Below are positions 40,595 through 49,956 of a DNA stretch of 64,000 bases, piece after piece; position 1 is the stretch's first letter, and every line of letters begins with the position of its first letter. A program made the translations under genes and the position numbers. This DNA comes from Arthrobacter sp. SX1312 (GTDB taxonomy: Bacteria; Actinomycetota; Actinomycetes; Actinomycetales; Micrococcaceae), in assembly GCF_002929295.1 (NCBI RefSeq), contig NZ_PJIM01000005.1:1-64000 (forward strand). Reading direction: 5' to 3'. The notes beneath the pieces were generated by a model. That model did not search any database and had not been told where the DNA came from. It saw only the letters and a list, made by a program, of their open reading frames with translations.

Positions 40595-41233
40595 TCAGCG
40601 CAGCCCGTCGATCCAGTTGCGCAGGAGCCGGGCCCCCGCGTCGCCGGACTTCTCGGGGTGGAACTGGGTGGCGCTGAGCGGACCGTTCTCGACGGCGGCG
40701 ATGAACCGGCCACCGTGGTCGGACCAGGTGACCTGCGGCGGTTTCATGGCGGGCTGGGTGACGTCAAAGGACCAGTCCTGCACGCCGTAGGAGTGCACGA
40801 AGTAGAACCGTTCGTCGCGGAGTCCGTCGAACAGGACGGTGTCCTCCGGCGGTTCCACGGTGTTCCAGCCCATGTGCGGCACGACGTCGGCCTTGAGCCG
40901 TTCGACGGTGCCGGGCCACTCGCCCATGCCGGGCGTGCGCACGCCGTGCTCCACGCCCTCGTCGAACAGGACCTGCAGGCCCACGCAGATCCCCAGCACG
41001 GGCCGACCGCCCGCGACCCGGCGCCCGATCATGCGCAGGGCGTCGACGTCCTTGAGGCCCTTCATGACGGCGGCGAACGCGCCGACCCCGGGGACGAGCA
41101 GACCGTCGGCGTTCAGGACGTCGTCGGGCTTGGCACTGAGGACGACGTCGGCGCCCACGTGTTCGAGGGCGCGCACCACGGACCGGACGTTGCCCGACCC
41201 GTAGTCCAGGACGGTGACGGTGCGCGCGCTCAT
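40595..41233 (-). CDS. hisH: Imidazole glycerol phosphate synthase subunit HisH
   Basis: Glutaminase subunit that feeds ammonia to HisF. The 212-residue class I amidotransferase has the nucleophile in [13 protein letters not shown] (Cys about residue 83) and the His-Glu pair in [10 protein letters not shown]. The N-terminal [16 protein letters not shown] is typical of HisH. It overlaps hisB by four bases. hisF is not in the window; it usually lies elsewhere in this group. Confidence 0.96.
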   Translation of the reverse strand: MSARTVTVLDYGSGNVRSVVRALEHVGADVVLSAKPDDVLNADGLLVPGVGAFAAVMKGLKDVDALRMIGRRVAGGRPVLGICVGLQVLFDEGVEHGVRTPGMGEWPGTVERLKADVVPHMGWNTVEPPEDTVLFDGLRDERFYFVHSYGVQDWSFDVTQPAMKPPQVTWSDHGGRFIAAVENGPLSATQFHPEKSGDAGARLLRNWIDGLR

Positions 41234-41847
41234 AGCGCTCCCTTCGTGGAGGGGATTCCCTCGACCCGCGGGTCCGGTTCGACCGCCGCGCGGAGCGCCC
41301 GGGCGAGGGCCTTGAACTGGGCCTCGACGATGTGGTGCGGGTCGCGGCCGCCGAGGACGGTGACGTGCAGGCAGATCTGGGCGTGCAGGGCGAGCGCCTC
41401 GAACACGTGGCGCGTCAGGGACCCCGTGAAGTGCCCGCCGATGAGGTGGTACTCCTGGCCGGCCGGCTCCCCGCCGTGCACGAGGAACGGACGCCCGGAG
41501 ATGTCGACGACGGCGCTGGCGAGTGCCTCGTCGAGGGGGACGGTGGCCTCGCCGAAGCGTCGGATGCCGGCCTTCGTGCCGAGGGCGATCCGCAGGGCCT
41601 CGCCGATCGCGATGGCCGTGTCCTCCACCGTGTGGTGGACGTCGATGTGGGTGTCCCCGGAGGACCTGATGGTCATGTCGATGAGCGAGTGCTTCGACAG
41701 CGCGGTGAGCATGTGGTCGTAGAACGGCACCGTGGTGTCGATCGACGACGCCCCGGTGCCGTCGAGGTCGATCTCGACGAGGACATTGGACTCGCTCGTG
41801 ACGCGCTCGATACGGGCCGTACGGCCGCGGGCGGCATCAACTGTCAT
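41230..41847 (-). CDS. hisB: Imidazoleglycerol-phosphate dehydratase
   Basis: Removes water from imidazole glycerol phosphate using bound manganese. The 205-residue monofunctional enzyme has both metal-binding HHxxE-type motifs: [17 protein letters not shown] and the later [16 protein letters not shown]. The ATG at 41847 is preceded by GAAGGAAG; the upstream open frame is not homologous. hisH starts within its last codons. Confidence 0.96.
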   Translation of the reverse strand: MTVDAARGRTARIERVTSESNVLVEIDLDGTGASSIDTTVPFYDHMLTALSKHSLIDMTIRSSGDTHIDVHHTVEDTAIAIGEALRIALGTKAGIRRFGEATVPLDEALASAVVDISGRPFLVHGGEPAGQEYHLIGGHFTGSLTRHVFEALALHAQICLHVTVLGGRDPHHIVEAQFKALARALRAAVEPDPRVEGIPSTKGAL

Positions 41848-41965
41848 GGCATCTTCCTTCTGTGCGCGTCGTTCACGCGCGGATCGACGTGGGAACAGGA
41901 CGGGCGGCGCGAGCCGCCGGGCGGTCCTGCCCTTCAATTCTAGGTGTACCCGCCCTGCACGCCGA

Positions 41966-42655
41966 TCACGGGGCCGCGGTCCCGCGGCGCGGGCCGAACC
42001 GCTGCTCCGCGGTGAGTGCCGATGCTCCCACGTAGCGGGCGAGCCACTCGTGCAGCGCGGCGGGTTCGCGCAGCAGCTCGTCGATGCCCGACGACGCGGA
42101 GGCGACGTCCGTCCACACGGGCCGGCGCACGCGGTGGTTGACCTCGATGCCCTTCCACCGCAGCAGATCCGCCCGGGGATGGTCCGCCGGGTAGCCGCGG
42201 GGCACACGCTTCAGCGGTTGCGCCCGTCCGGGACGGACCATCATCCCCCGCGCGGTGATCGTCCCGATCGCGGCCACCAGGGCCGGGCCCGCGACGTCGT
42301 CCGCCACCGCGGCACGGAAAGCGGCGAGCTGGTCCGGTGCGGGAAGCGGCAGGCCGGTTGCCACGAGGAGGCCGATGCTGCTCACGCGGAGGAACGCGCC
42401 CACACCGTCGGGCCGCTCGGCGACCGCTCCGATGAAGGTCTTGTACGGCGGACTGTCCGGCCGGAACCTGACGTCGTTGTGCGGGCGGTAGATCCGCCAG
42501 TCCGAGAAGACCGTCAGGGCCGCGCACACCGCGGCGAAGACCGGCCGGATGCCGACGTCGTACAGCCTGCGCTGGCGGGCCCAGAACTCGCGGGTGTTGT
42601 CCGCCTCCAGCCGCGCGAAGAACGATTGAGCCTCATCGAAGATCGGCCGATCCAT
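41966..42655 (-). CDS. DUF2461 family protein
   Basis: A ~229-residue protein of the DUF2461 family. Conserved features are [32 protein letters not shown] near the start, then [26 protein letters not shown], and a late [20 protein letters not shown]. The role is unknown. Starts at 42700, 42664 and 42655 are all possible; the family N-terminus fits 42655. It interrupts hisC and hisB on the same strand, with 86 and 118 bases of spacing, and may be a later insertion. Confidence 0.85.
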   Translation of the reverse strand: MDRPIFDEAQSFFARLEADNTREFWARQRRLYDVGIRPVFAAVCAALTVFSDWRIYRPHNDVRFRPDSPPYKTFIGAVAERPDGVGAFLRVSSIGLLVATGLPLPAPDQLAAFRAAVADDVAGPALVAAIGTITARGMMVRPGRAQPLKRVPRGYPADHPRADLLRWKGIEVNHRVRRPVWTDVASASSGIDELLREPAALHEWLARYVGASALTAEQRFGPRRGTAAP

Positions 42656-42741
42656 GCGACACATGATCGGCGATGCGCCCGGGCGGCGCAAGGCCCGCAT
42701 CGAGTGGCCCCGACACCCCCGGACCGACCCGCGATCGACGG

Positions 42742-43836
42742 TCAGAGCAGCGTCGCCAGGGCCGTCAGGAACGCCGTCGTCTCCTCCTCCGTGCCCGCGG
42801 TGACCCGCAGGGATCCCGGGATGCCGACGTCACGGATGAGGACGCCCGCGTCCAGGAGACCCTGCCAGACACGGTGCGGATCCTCGAGGCCCGAGAAGAA
42901 CACGAAGTTCGCATCCGACGGCGCAGGCGAGAGTCCGAGGGCCTCGAGCTCCCGGACGATGCGGTCGCGCTGCACCTTGATCGCCTCGACGTTCGCCAGG
43001 AGCGTGTCCGCGTGGGTGAGGGCCGCGTTCGCGGTCGCCTGGGTGATGGCGGAGAGGTGGTAGGGCAGTCGGACGAGCCGCAGGGCGTCGGCGACCTCCG
43101 GCGCCGCCGCGAGGTAGCCGATGCGCGCCCCGGCGAGGGCGAAGGCCTTGCTCATGGTCCGCGACACGAGCAACCGCGGACGTCCGGGAAGCAGGGTGAG
43201 GGCGCTCGCGGTGCCCTCCTGTGCGAACTCGCCGTAGGCCTCGTCCACGATGATGATGGCACGCGCGTCCTCGCCGGCCTCGTAGGCCGCCTCCACGACG
43301 TCGAGGCCGAGCGCCGTGCCGGTCGGATTGTTCGGCGAGCACAGGAACACGATGTTCGCGCCCGATGCGCGGACGGCGTGGGCGGTGTCCTCCGGCGTCA
43401 TGGAGTAGGCGGCGCCGCGGGCGGCTGTGACGTAGCGCGTGCCGGTCCCGCTCGCGAGCAGGGGGTACATCGAGTAGGTGGGCGGGAAACCGATGGCGGT
43501 GCGCCCGGGTCCGCCGAAGGCCTGGAGGACCTGCTGGAGCACCTCGTTGGACCCGTTAGCAGCCCACAATTGATCGGGCGTCAGGCCGTGCCCCAGATAG
43601 TCGGCGAGGTTCTTCCGCAGGTCGGAGAATTCGCGGTCGGGGTACCGGTTGAGGCCTGTGGTGGCCTTCGCGACCGCCTCCACGATGGCCGCGTGCACAT
43701 CTGCCGGCACGCCGTACGTGTTCTCGTTGACGTTGAGCAGGATCGGGACATCCAACTGCGGCGCGCCGTACGGGTGCAGCCCGACGAGGTCGTCGCGCAG
43801 GGGGAGGTTGGCTAGGGCTTCAACGGAGGAGGGCAC
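42742..43836 (-). CDS. hisC: Histidinol-phosphate aminotransferase
   Basis: PLP aminotransferase that makes histidinol phosphate. The 364-residue protein has the fold type I motifs LNVNENTYGVPADV, RYPDREFSDLRKNLADYLG, FLCSPNNPTGTAL, IIVDEAYGEFA and the PLP lysine in SRTMSKAFALAGARIGY. Start is GTG at 43836. It is the first his gene transcribed here and lies 77 bases downstream of the LysM gene. Confidence 0.95.
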   Translation of the reverse strand: MPSSVEALANLPLRDDLVGLHPYGAPQLDVPILLNVNENTYGVPADVHAAIVEAVAKATTGLNRYPDREFSDLRKNLADYLGHGLTPDQLWAANGSNEVLQQVLQAFGGPGRTAIGFPPTYSMYPLLASGTGTRYVTAARGAAYSMTPEDTAHAVRASGANIVFLCSPNNPTGTALGLDVVEAAYEAGEDARAIIIVDEAYGEFAQEGTASALTLLPGRPRLLVSRTMSKAFALAGARIGYLAAAPEVADALRLVRLPYHLSAITQATANAALTHADTLLANVEAIKVQRDRIVRELEALGLSPAPSDANFVFFSGLEDPHRVWQGLLDAGVLIRDVGIPGSLRVTAGTEEETTAFLTALATLL

Positions 43837-43913
43837 TGCTTCAGTTTAAGGGACGCGGCAGTTCCTGCAGGAACGGCCCATGGTCCGGCGCGCTGGCGAG
43901 AAGCGGGAGCCGC

Positions 43914-44384
43914 TCACCCCGCGGCCGGTACCGCGATGCTCTGCCCTGCCTGCACCACGGAGCTGGGCAGGTCGTTGAGTTCGACGATCTCGGCGACGAC
44001 GTCCCGGGGATCACGCTCCGGCGCGTGGCGCACGGCGAGATCCCACAGGGTCTCCCCGGTGACGACACTCACCTCGACCGTGGCCGTGGCCGTGGGTGCC
44101 GACTCCCCCGCCTGGGCCTGGGAGGTCAGGAACGCCGCGAGGAGGATCAGGGCCGCGACGCCCAGGGCGATGGGCAGGCCGACCAGGAGCAGGCGCCCTC
44201 GCCGTGTGAGCGTCAGGGGGCGGCCCGCACTCCGCTGCATGGAGGGATGGGACGGCGCCATGAAGCTCGAGGTCGCGGAGGCGGTGGGGGACGCGGGCGA
44301 TTCAGGCGTGGGGACGAGCCTGAGGTGGCCGTCGGGGCGAGCGGGCGTCCACAGCGAGCTGCCATGCAGTACGGGTGTAACCAT
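43914..44384 (-). CDS. LysM-domain membrane protein divergent from lexA (SOS division inhibitor candidate)
   Basis: A 156-residue protein. An N-terminal cytoplasmic part is followed by a membrane helix at about residues 65-90 (LLLVGLPIALGVAALILLAAFL), an Ala/Thr linker and a C-terminal LysM domain (VSVVTGETLWDLAVRHAP...QAGQSIAVPAAG) outside the cell. This architecture and its place divergent from lexA match the Mycobacterium Rv2719c/ChiZ and Bacillus YneA SOS division suppressors. ATG 44384 has GAGGA five bases upstream. The two LexA boxes lie 49 and 117 bases upstream. The functional assignment is inferred from synteny and layout. Confidence 0.85.
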   Translation of the reverse strand: MVTPVLHGSSLWTPARPDGHLRLVPTPESPASPTASATSSFMAPSHPSMQRSAGRPLTLTRRGRLLLVGLPIALGVAALILLAAFLTSQAQAGESAPTATATVEVSVVTGETLWDLAVRHAPERDPRDVVAEIVELNDLPSSVVQAGQSIAVPAAG

Positions 44385-44432
44385 TGCCGTTCCTCTTTCC
44401 TTCGAATGCCCTGACCGGGCGAAGCACCGGGT

Positions 44433-44448
44433 TCGAACACACGTTCTA
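44433..44448. promoter_or_regulatory. LexA box 1 (SOS box), LysM-proximal
   Basis: TCGAACACACGTTCTA, an actinobacterial LexA site (consensus TCGAAC-N4-GTTCGA) with one mismatched end base. It lies 49 bases upstream of the LysM gene start and probably represses it. Confidence 0.85.
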
Positions 44449-44500
44449 ATAAGCATCTGCCTATTTCTAGCATCTACGATCGACTCGTGTCGAGACTCGG

Positions 44501-44516
44501 TCGAACATATGTTTGA
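44501..44516. promoter_or_regulatory. LexA box 2 (SOS box), lexA-proximal
   Basis: TCGAACATATGTTTGA, a LexA site with one mismatch in the second half. It overlaps the lexA -35 hexamer (44513-44518), the expected geometry for autorepression. Confidence 0.88.
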
Positions 44517-44541
44517 AAAGTGCCCTCGACTGTCCTAGCGT
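44513..44541 (+). promoter_or_regulatory. lexA promoter
   Basis: TTGAAA (44513-44518) and TAGCGT (44536-44541) are 17 bases apart. The -35 is covered by LexA box 2. The predicted transcript would have a leader of roughly 155 bases before the lexA GTG; the leader holds no open frame that I trust. Confidence 0.7.
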
Positions 44542-44704
44542 GAAGAAATCAGGACATCGTCGACGGATGCTGCTCTCCGAGGGCCGTTCCGTGGTCGATG
44601 CATCTCACACAACCAGCCGCCTCTGACAAAACGGTTTCCGGACCACGGAAGCCGACCGGCGGCGGCGACGACGGGATCAGCGATCCCAGGCGAAAGGCGC
44701 AACA

Positions 44705-45484
44705 GTGGCGGAATCACCAGCGGCAGCCCGGCAGGAATCAAACACTGCCGACGTTCCGGCAGACGCCGTTCCCATCTCCGCGGGCCGGGGCAGGCCGCGC
44801 GGCCGCTCCGTGTCCAAGGGGCTGACCGCCCGGCAGCTGACGATCCTCGAGACGATCCAGCGGTCGATCGCCGACAAGGGGTACCCGCCGTCCATGCGGG
44901 AGATCGGCGACACCGTGGGCCTCGCGAGCCTGTCCAGCGTGACCCACCAGCTGTCGCAGCTCGAGCGGCTGGGCTACGTGCGCAGGGACCCGAAGCGCCC
45001 GCGCGCCATGGAGGTCCTGCTCCCCCTGACCCTGGCCCCGGACACGTCCGGCGCCCAGGCCGGTCCGTCCCCGGACGGGAAACCCGCCACCGAGCACCGG
45101 ATCGCCGTCGACACCGCCCTCGTGCCGCTCGTGGGGCGCATCGCCGCCGGCGGACCGATCCTCGCGGACCAGGTGGTGGAGGACGTCATGCCCCTGCCCC
45201 GCCAGCTCGTCGGCCACGGGGATCTCTTCATGCTCAGGGTCTCGGGCGACTCCATGGTGGACGCCGCCATCTGCGACGGCGACTGGGTCGTGGTGCGCCG
45301 GCAGCAGAGCGCGCAGAACGGCGACATCGTCGCGGCGCTGCTCGACGAGGAGGCCACCGTGAAGACCTTCCGGCAGCGGGACGGCCATACGTGGCTCCTG
45401 CCGCAGAACACCCGCTACGAGCCCATCCTGGGTGACCATGCCAGCATCATGGGCAAGGTCGTCTCGGTGATGCGCGCGCTGTAG
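44705..45484 (+). CDS. lexA: LexA repressor
   Basis: SOS repressor that cuts itself when RecA filaments form. The 259-residue protein has the winged-helix N-domain ([44 protein letters not shown]), the cleavage pair Ala-Gly in [10 protein letters not shown], the catalytic Ser in [10 protein letters not shown] and Lys in EATVKTF. Start is GTG at 44705 with AAAGG eight bases upstream. The N-terminus is ~35 residues longer than in E. coli, as is usual in this lineage. It controls its own gene via the box at 44501 and probably the LysM gene, recA and the radical SAM gene. Confidence 0.97.
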   Translation: MAESPAAARQESNTADVPADAVPISAGRGRPRGRSVSKGLTARQLTILETIQRSIADKGYPPSMREIGDTVGLASLSSVTHQLSQLERLGYVRRDPKRPRAMEVLLPLTLAPDTSGAQAGPSPDGKPATEHRIAVDTALVPLVGRIAAGGPILADQVVEDVMPLPRQLVGHGDLFMLRVSGDSMVDAAICDGDWVVVRRQQSAQNGDIVAALLDEEATVKTFRQRDGHTWLLPQNTRYEPILGDHASIMGKVVSVMRAL

Positions 45485-45498
45485 CGTTCGCGGCGACC

Positions 45499-45540
45499 GT
45501 CGTGTCGCAGCTGTCGTGTCGAAGCTGTCGTGTCGCGGCC
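45499..45540. repeat. Three 14-bp direct repeats
   Basis: GTCGTGTCGCAGCT, GTCGTGTCGAAGCT and GTCGTGTCGCGGCC follow one another in the short gap between the convergent lexA and dinG ends. No hairpin is formed, so this is not the terminator. Probably a replication-slippage product. Confidence 0.75.
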
Positions 45541-45551
45541 GGAGGGACGCC

Positions 45552-47621
45552 TCAGCGCCCTGAGAGCCGCTCCAGGATCCCGGTGACGGTCGCGCGGTCC
45601 GTCGTCGCCCAGAAGGGCGGGAGGGCTGCCCGGAGGAAGCCGCCGTACCGGGCGTTGGCGAGTCGGCTGTCGAGGACGGCGACCACGCCCCTGTCCTCCG
45701 CCGCCCTGATCAGGCGTCCCGCGCCCTGCGCGAGCCGGACGGCCGCGTGCGTGGCGGACACGCTCATGAAGCCGTTGCCCCCGTTCCGGGCCACCGCCCG
45801 CGTGCGGGCGGTCATGAGGGGATCGTCCGGCCGCGGGAACGGAATGCGGTCGATCACGACCAGCCGGCACGAGGACCCCGGCACGTCGACGCCCTGCCAG
45901 AGGGACATGGTGCCGAACAGGCAGGTGTCCGGCTCGTCCGCGAACTGCGTGACCAGCGCGTTGAGCGAGGACTCCCCCTGGCACAGGATCTCGAAGTCGA
46001 CCTTCGGACGCAGTGCCTCCGCCGCCTCCTCGGCGGCCCGCTTGGACGAGAACAGTCCCAGCGCACCCCCTCGGGACGCGGTGAGGAGTCCCAGGAGCTC
46101 TTCCAGTTGCGCACCGGAGGTTCCGCGCTCGGGCTTCGGCAGGTCCTTCGCCACGTAGAGCACGCCCTGGCGTGGATAGTCGAAGGGGCTCCCGACGTCG
46201 ACGCCGGTCCAGGCGGGCGCACCGGGACCGCTGAGTCCCAGCGACCCCGCGACGGGACCGAACTCGGAACCGATCGCGAGGGTCGCGGAGGTCAGGATCA
46301 CGGTGTGGTCCTCGAACAGTCCCTCCCGCAGCCGTCCGGCGACGGACAGCGGCGCGACGTTCAGCGTCGCGGGCGCGGTCTCGTCGGGTTGCGTGTAGCC
46401 GGAGCCCGGCGTGAAGCTGCTGGGACGCGACGCCCACACGACCTCGTTGAGGTCCGACGCCGCGAGGATCCGCTCGGCGAGCTCGAAGACCAGCGTGGTG
46501 CGTGAGCGGGCGACCTGCCGGCCGCCGTCGACGTCGGCTTCGGACGTGCCGTCCGTCTTCGTGTCCGACAGCGCCGCGCGGGACGCGTCCCGGACCTGGG
46601 CGAGGGCCTGCTCGAGATCCTCCGGGAGGCGTCCCGGCAGCAGGCCCGAGGGGACGAGTTCGGCGGCCGCCTCGAAGGCGTCGGCGGCCGTGTCGAGGGC
46701 GGCCGTACTGATGGAGGCGTGGCGGCGGAGCGCCGTGGCCGCCGCGCTCACCATCGGGGCGGAGAGCTGGCCGGAGACGGCTCCGGTCACCCGGTCGTGG
46801 AGTTCGTGCGCCTCGTCGATGACGACGACGTCGTACTCCGGCAGGACGGCGAGCCCCTCGAACGCGCTGATCGCGAGCATCGCGTGGTTGGTGATGACGA
46901 TATCGGCGTCCGCTGCTGCGGCGCGCGCCTTCTCGCTGAAGCACTCCTGGGCCATCGGACAGCGGGCGGCACCGATGCACTCCATGCTGGAGACGGACAC
47001 CTGGCGCCACGCGCGATCGCTCACGCCGGGCACGAGGTCGTCGCGATCGCCCGTCGCGGTCTCCTCTGCCCATTCACGCAGTCGCACGACGTCCCTGCCG
47101 AGTGCCGAGGACGGACCGTCGGCCGCCGGGGACGGGTGTGGCGTGGCGTCCTCGCCGAGGCTGAAGAGGGTGCCGGGCGCGTCCTCCTCCGGGAATCCGC
47201 CCCCGGTCTTGTGGAGGCAGACGTAGTTCGACCGGCCCTTGAGCAGGGCGACGTCGACGGGGCGCGTGAGCGCGGGCCGCACGGCGTCCAGGAGGCGCGG
47301 GAGGTCCCTCCCCACGATCTGCGCCTGGAGGGCGAGCGTGGCCGTGGAGACGATCGAGGGCCGGTCGCTGTCCATGGCGTGGGCGATCAGCGGGACCAGG
47401 TACGCGAGCGACTTCCCGGTCCCGGTGCCGGCCTGGACGAGCAGGTGCTCGCCCGAGCGGATGGACTCACTGACCTGCCGGACCATCTCGTGCTGCCCGG
47501 AGCGCATCTCCCCGCCCATGGCCGCCACCGCGGCGTCGAGCAGTTCGAGGGCCTGCCGTGCTTCGTCCGAGCGGGGAGCCGGGTCCGGCGCCACGGCGCC
47601 GGACCGCGTGCTCTCACTCAT
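45552..47621 (-). CDS. dinG: DinG-like ATP-dependent helicase (XPD/DinG family)
   Basis: A 689-residue superfamily 2 helicase. Motif I is LLVQAGTGTGKSLAYLVP near residue 60, motif II is VVIDEAHELHD near 260, and the late TARTRAVARNG...LAQGAGRLIRAAEDRGVVAVLDSR is motif VI. Four cysteines (YVCLHK; MECIGAARCPMAQECF) fit the Fe-S cluster of DinG/XPD. Such enzymes unwind G-quadruplexes, R-loops and replication forks. It sits beside lexA, but I see no LexA box at its start, which lies inside the end of hflX (8-base overlap). Confidence 0.93.
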   Translation of the reverse strand: MSESTRSGAVAPDPAPRSDEARQALELLDAAVAAMGGEMRSGQHEMVRQVSESIRSGEHLLVQAGTGTGKSLAYLVPLIAHAMDSDRPSIVSTATLALQAQIVGRDLPRLLDAVRPALTRPVDVALLKGRSNYVCLHKTGGGFPEEDAPGTLFSLGEDATPHPSPAADGPSSALGRDVVRLREWAEETATGDRDDLVPGVSDRAWRQVSVSSMECIGAARCPMAQECFSEKARAAAADADIVITNHAMLAISAFEGLAVLPEYDVVVIDEAHELHDRVTGAVSGQLSAPMVSAAATALRRHASISTAALDTAADAFEAAAELVPSGLLPGRLPEDLEQALAQVRDASRAALSDTKTDGTSEADVDGGRQVARSRTTLVFELAERILAASDLNEVVWASRPSSFTPGSGYTQPDETAPATLNVAPLSVAGRLREGLFEDHTVILTSATLAIGSEFGPVAGSLGLSGPGAPAWTGVDVGSPFDYPRQGVLYVAKDLPKPERGTSGAQLEELLGLLTASRGGALGLFSSKRAAEEAAEALRPKVDFEILCQGESSLNALVTQFADEPDTCLFGTMSLWQGVDVPGSSCRLVVIDRIPFPRPDDPLMTARTRAVARNGGNGFMSVSATHAAVRLAQGAGRLIRAAEDRGVVAVLDSRLANARYGGFLRAALPPFWATTDRATVTGILERLSGR

Positions 47622-49194
47622 GCCGGACGTACGCCTCCAGCTCGGCGGCCAGGCCCTCCCGGACCATCACTTCGAGGCGGGTCCCCTCGCCGACGTGCTC
47701 GAGGCCGAGGATCTCGACGTCCTCCTCGTGGAGGCGGCTGAGGATCTCCCCGCGCTCGTAGGGCACCATCAGGTCCAGCTTCACGCCCGGGCGGGGAATG
47801 CTCGTGCTGATCAGCTGGCGCAGCTCGGTGAGCCCTGCGCCCGTCCGTGCGGAGACGACGACGGAGCGTGGTTCGCGCTGCCGCAGCCGTTCGATGACGA
47901 ACGGATCGGCGGCGTCGGCCTTGTTCAGCACGATGATCTCGGGCACCTTGCGGGCGTCGACCTCCGTCAGCACGGCACGGACCGCGGCGATCTGGCCTTC
48001 GGGGTCGGGGTGGGACGCGTCGACGACGTGCAGGATGAGATCGGAGTCGGCGACCTCCTCCAGGGTGGAGCGGAACGCCTCGATGAGCTGGGTGGGCAGC
48101 GACCGCACGAAGCCGACCGTGTCCGCGAGGGTGTAGCCGATGCCGTCGGGTGTCTCCGCCTTGCGGACCGTCGGATCCAGCGTGGCGAACAGCGCGTTCT
48201 CGACGAGGACGCCGGCGTCGGTGAGCCGGTTCAGCAGGGACGACTTGCCGGCGTTCGTGTAGCCGGCGATGGCGACGGACGGTACCTGGTTCCGGCGGCG
48301 GTTGGAGCGTTTCGTCTCCCGCGCGGGTTTCATCCCCGCGATCTCGCGGCGGAGCTTCGCCATCCGTGTACGGATCTTGCGCCGATCGAGTTCGATCTTC
48401 GTCTCGCCCGGGCCACGCGAGCCCATGCCGGCGCCTGCGCTGCCGACCTGGCCACCGGCCTGGCGGGACATGGATTCGCCCCAGCCGCGGAGGCGCGGGA
48501 GCAGGTACTCGAGCTGGGCGAGTTCGACCTGCGCCTTGCCCTCGCGGCTCTTGGCGTGCTGGGCGAAGATGTCGAGGATCAGCGCGGTCCGGTCGATCAC
48601 CTTGACCTTCACGATGTCCTCCAGTCCGCGGCGCTGCGACGGCGACAGCTCACTGTCGACGATCACGGTGTCCGCCCCGGTCGCCTGGACGATCCCCTTG
48701 AGCTCCTGGGCCTTGCCCGAGCCGAGGAACGTCCCGGGGTCCGGCTTGAGGCGTCGCTGCACGATGCCGTCGAGGACCTCCGAACCGGCCGTCTCCGCCA
48801 GTGCCGCGAGCTCCTGGAGCGAGTTCTCAGCGTCCTGCGCCGTTCCCTCGCTCCAGAGGCCGGCGAGGACGACGCGTTCCAGCCGGAGCTGCCGGTACTC
48901 GACCTCGGTGACGTCCTCCAGTTCGGTCGACAGTCCTGCGACACGTCGGAGCGCCCGGCGCTCGGCCAGGTCCTGCTGGTCTCCGTCGGCGTCCGACGGC
49001 TCTTCGTCCTGGGACAGGGCCTGTGCCCGTGATCGCCAGGTCTTCTCGATCGGCGCGGAAGTGTCCGGCGCTGGTGTCCCCTTCTTCGCCTTGGCCACGG
49101 CAGCTTCGTCGCTGGCGAGGATCCGGTCGATGACGGCTTGGATCTCCTCCGGGCCCATGTCGGCGCCGGTGGAATGTCCGTGGTTCTCGGTCAT
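47614..49194 (-). CDS. hflX: GTPase HflX
   Basis: Ribosome-binding GTPase that splits stalled 70S ribosomes and is linked to stress and macrolide tolerance in actinobacteria. The 526-residue form starts at ATG 49194, with AGGGAG just upstream. The N-terminal HflX domain includes VVLAGLW...DPGTFLGSGKAQELK and the VIVDSELSPSQRRGLED region. The G domain has AGYTNAGKSSLLNRL (G1), DTVGFVRSLPTQLIEAF (G3) and VLNKADAAD (G4). A C-terminal ~55 residues form a small extra domain. It has an N-terminal leader of ~100 residues that is polar and poorly conserved. Confidence 0.95.
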   Translation of the reverse strand: MTENHGHSTGADMGPEEIQAVIDRILASDEAAVAKAKKGTPAPDTSAPIEKTWRSRAQALSQDEEPSDADGDQQDLAERRALRRVAGLSTELEDVTEVEYRQLRLERVVLAGLWSEGTAQDAENSLQELAALAETAGSEVLDGIVQRRLKPDPGTFLGSGKAQELKGIVQATGADTVIVDSELSPSQRRGLEDIVKVKVIDRTALILDIFAQHAKSREGKAQVELAQLEYLLPRLRGWGESMSRQAGGQVGSAGAGMGSRGPGETKIELDRRKIRTRMAKLRREIAGMKPARETKRSNRRRNQVPSVAIAGYTNAGKSSLLNRLTDAGVLVENALFATLDPTVRKAETPDGIGYTLADTVGFVRSLPTQLIEAFRSTLEEVADSDLILHVVDASHPDPEGQIAAVRAVLTEVDARKVPEIIVLNKADAADPFVIERLRQREPRSVVVSARTGAGLTELRQLISTSIPRPGVKLDLMVPYERGEILSRLHEEDVEILGLEHVGEGTRLEVMVREGLAAELEAYVRHE

Positions 49195-49315
49195 AGTCTC
49201 CCTAGGTGGATGTCCCTCAATCCTACGGCTGACGGCCCGGCCTGCTCCAGCGTATTCTCCCAGCGCGAAACCTGCCCGCGCCGGGTGCCTCCGGTGTGCC
49301 ACTAGGCTTCTGTCC

Positions 49316-49924
49316 ATGGAGTCTCAGCACTATTTCAGCGCCCAGCCGGCGGGACCGGACACGCGCCGACCGCTCTCCGTCGTCCTGGCCGGCGCACGCA
49401 GGGACCTCGTGACGTCGTCGGGCCTGTTCAGCCCCGACGGCGTGGACAAGGGCACGGCGATCCTGCTCGACGCCGTCCCGGACCCGCAGGGACGGCGGAT
49501 GCTGGATCTCGGCTGCGGGTGGGGGCCGCTCGCCCTCACCATGGCACTGAAAGCGCCCGACGCCGAGGTCCACGCGGTCGACGTCAACGAGCGGTGCGTC
49601 GCACTGACCGCGGAGAACGCCGCGCGCCTCGGACTGGGCCACGTGGCGGCGAGCACCCCCGACGCCGTGGACGACGCACTCGAGTACGACACCATCTGGT
49701 CCAATCCGCCCATCCGCATCGGCAAGCAGGAACTGCATGCGCTGCTCCTGCGCTGGCTCCCGCGCCTCGCCCCGGGCGGCCGGGCCTGGCTCGTGGTGCA
49801 GAAGAACCTGGGCGCGGACTCCCTGCAGCGCTGGCTGTCCGAGGAGCTGCCCGAAGGCTTCACGGTGCGGCGCGCCGAGACGTCCAAGTCCTTCCGCATC
49901 CTCGAGGTGCACCGGGCGGAGTGA
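49316..49924 (+). CDS. Class I SAM-dependent methyltransferase, RsmC-like
   Basis: A 202-residue methyltransferase of the small-domain (MTS) family. The SAM motif is MLDLGCGWGPLALTMALKAPDAEVHAVDVNERCV, and the catalytic motif IV is SNPPIRIGK, typical of enzymes modifying guanine N2 in rRNA (RsmC, RlmG). The C-terminus, VRRAETSKSFRILEVHR, fits the same family. It lacks the N-terminal inactive half of E. coli RsmC. A TAGGCT -10 element (49303-49308) lies 7 bases before the ATG, pointing to a leaderless transcript. Confidence 0.88.
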   Translation: MESQHYFSAQPAGPDTRRPLSVVLAGARRDLVTSSGLFSPDGVDKGTAILLDAVPDPQGRRMLDLGCGWGPLALTMALKAPDAEVHAVDVNERCVALTAENAARLGLGHVAASTPDAVDDALEYDTIWSNPPIRIGKQELHALLLRWLPRLAPGGRAWLVVQKNLGADSLQRWLSEELPEGFTVRRAETSKSFRILEVHRAE

Positions 49925-49956
49925 CCGCCCCGGCGGGCTCATCCCGTTCGACCGGC

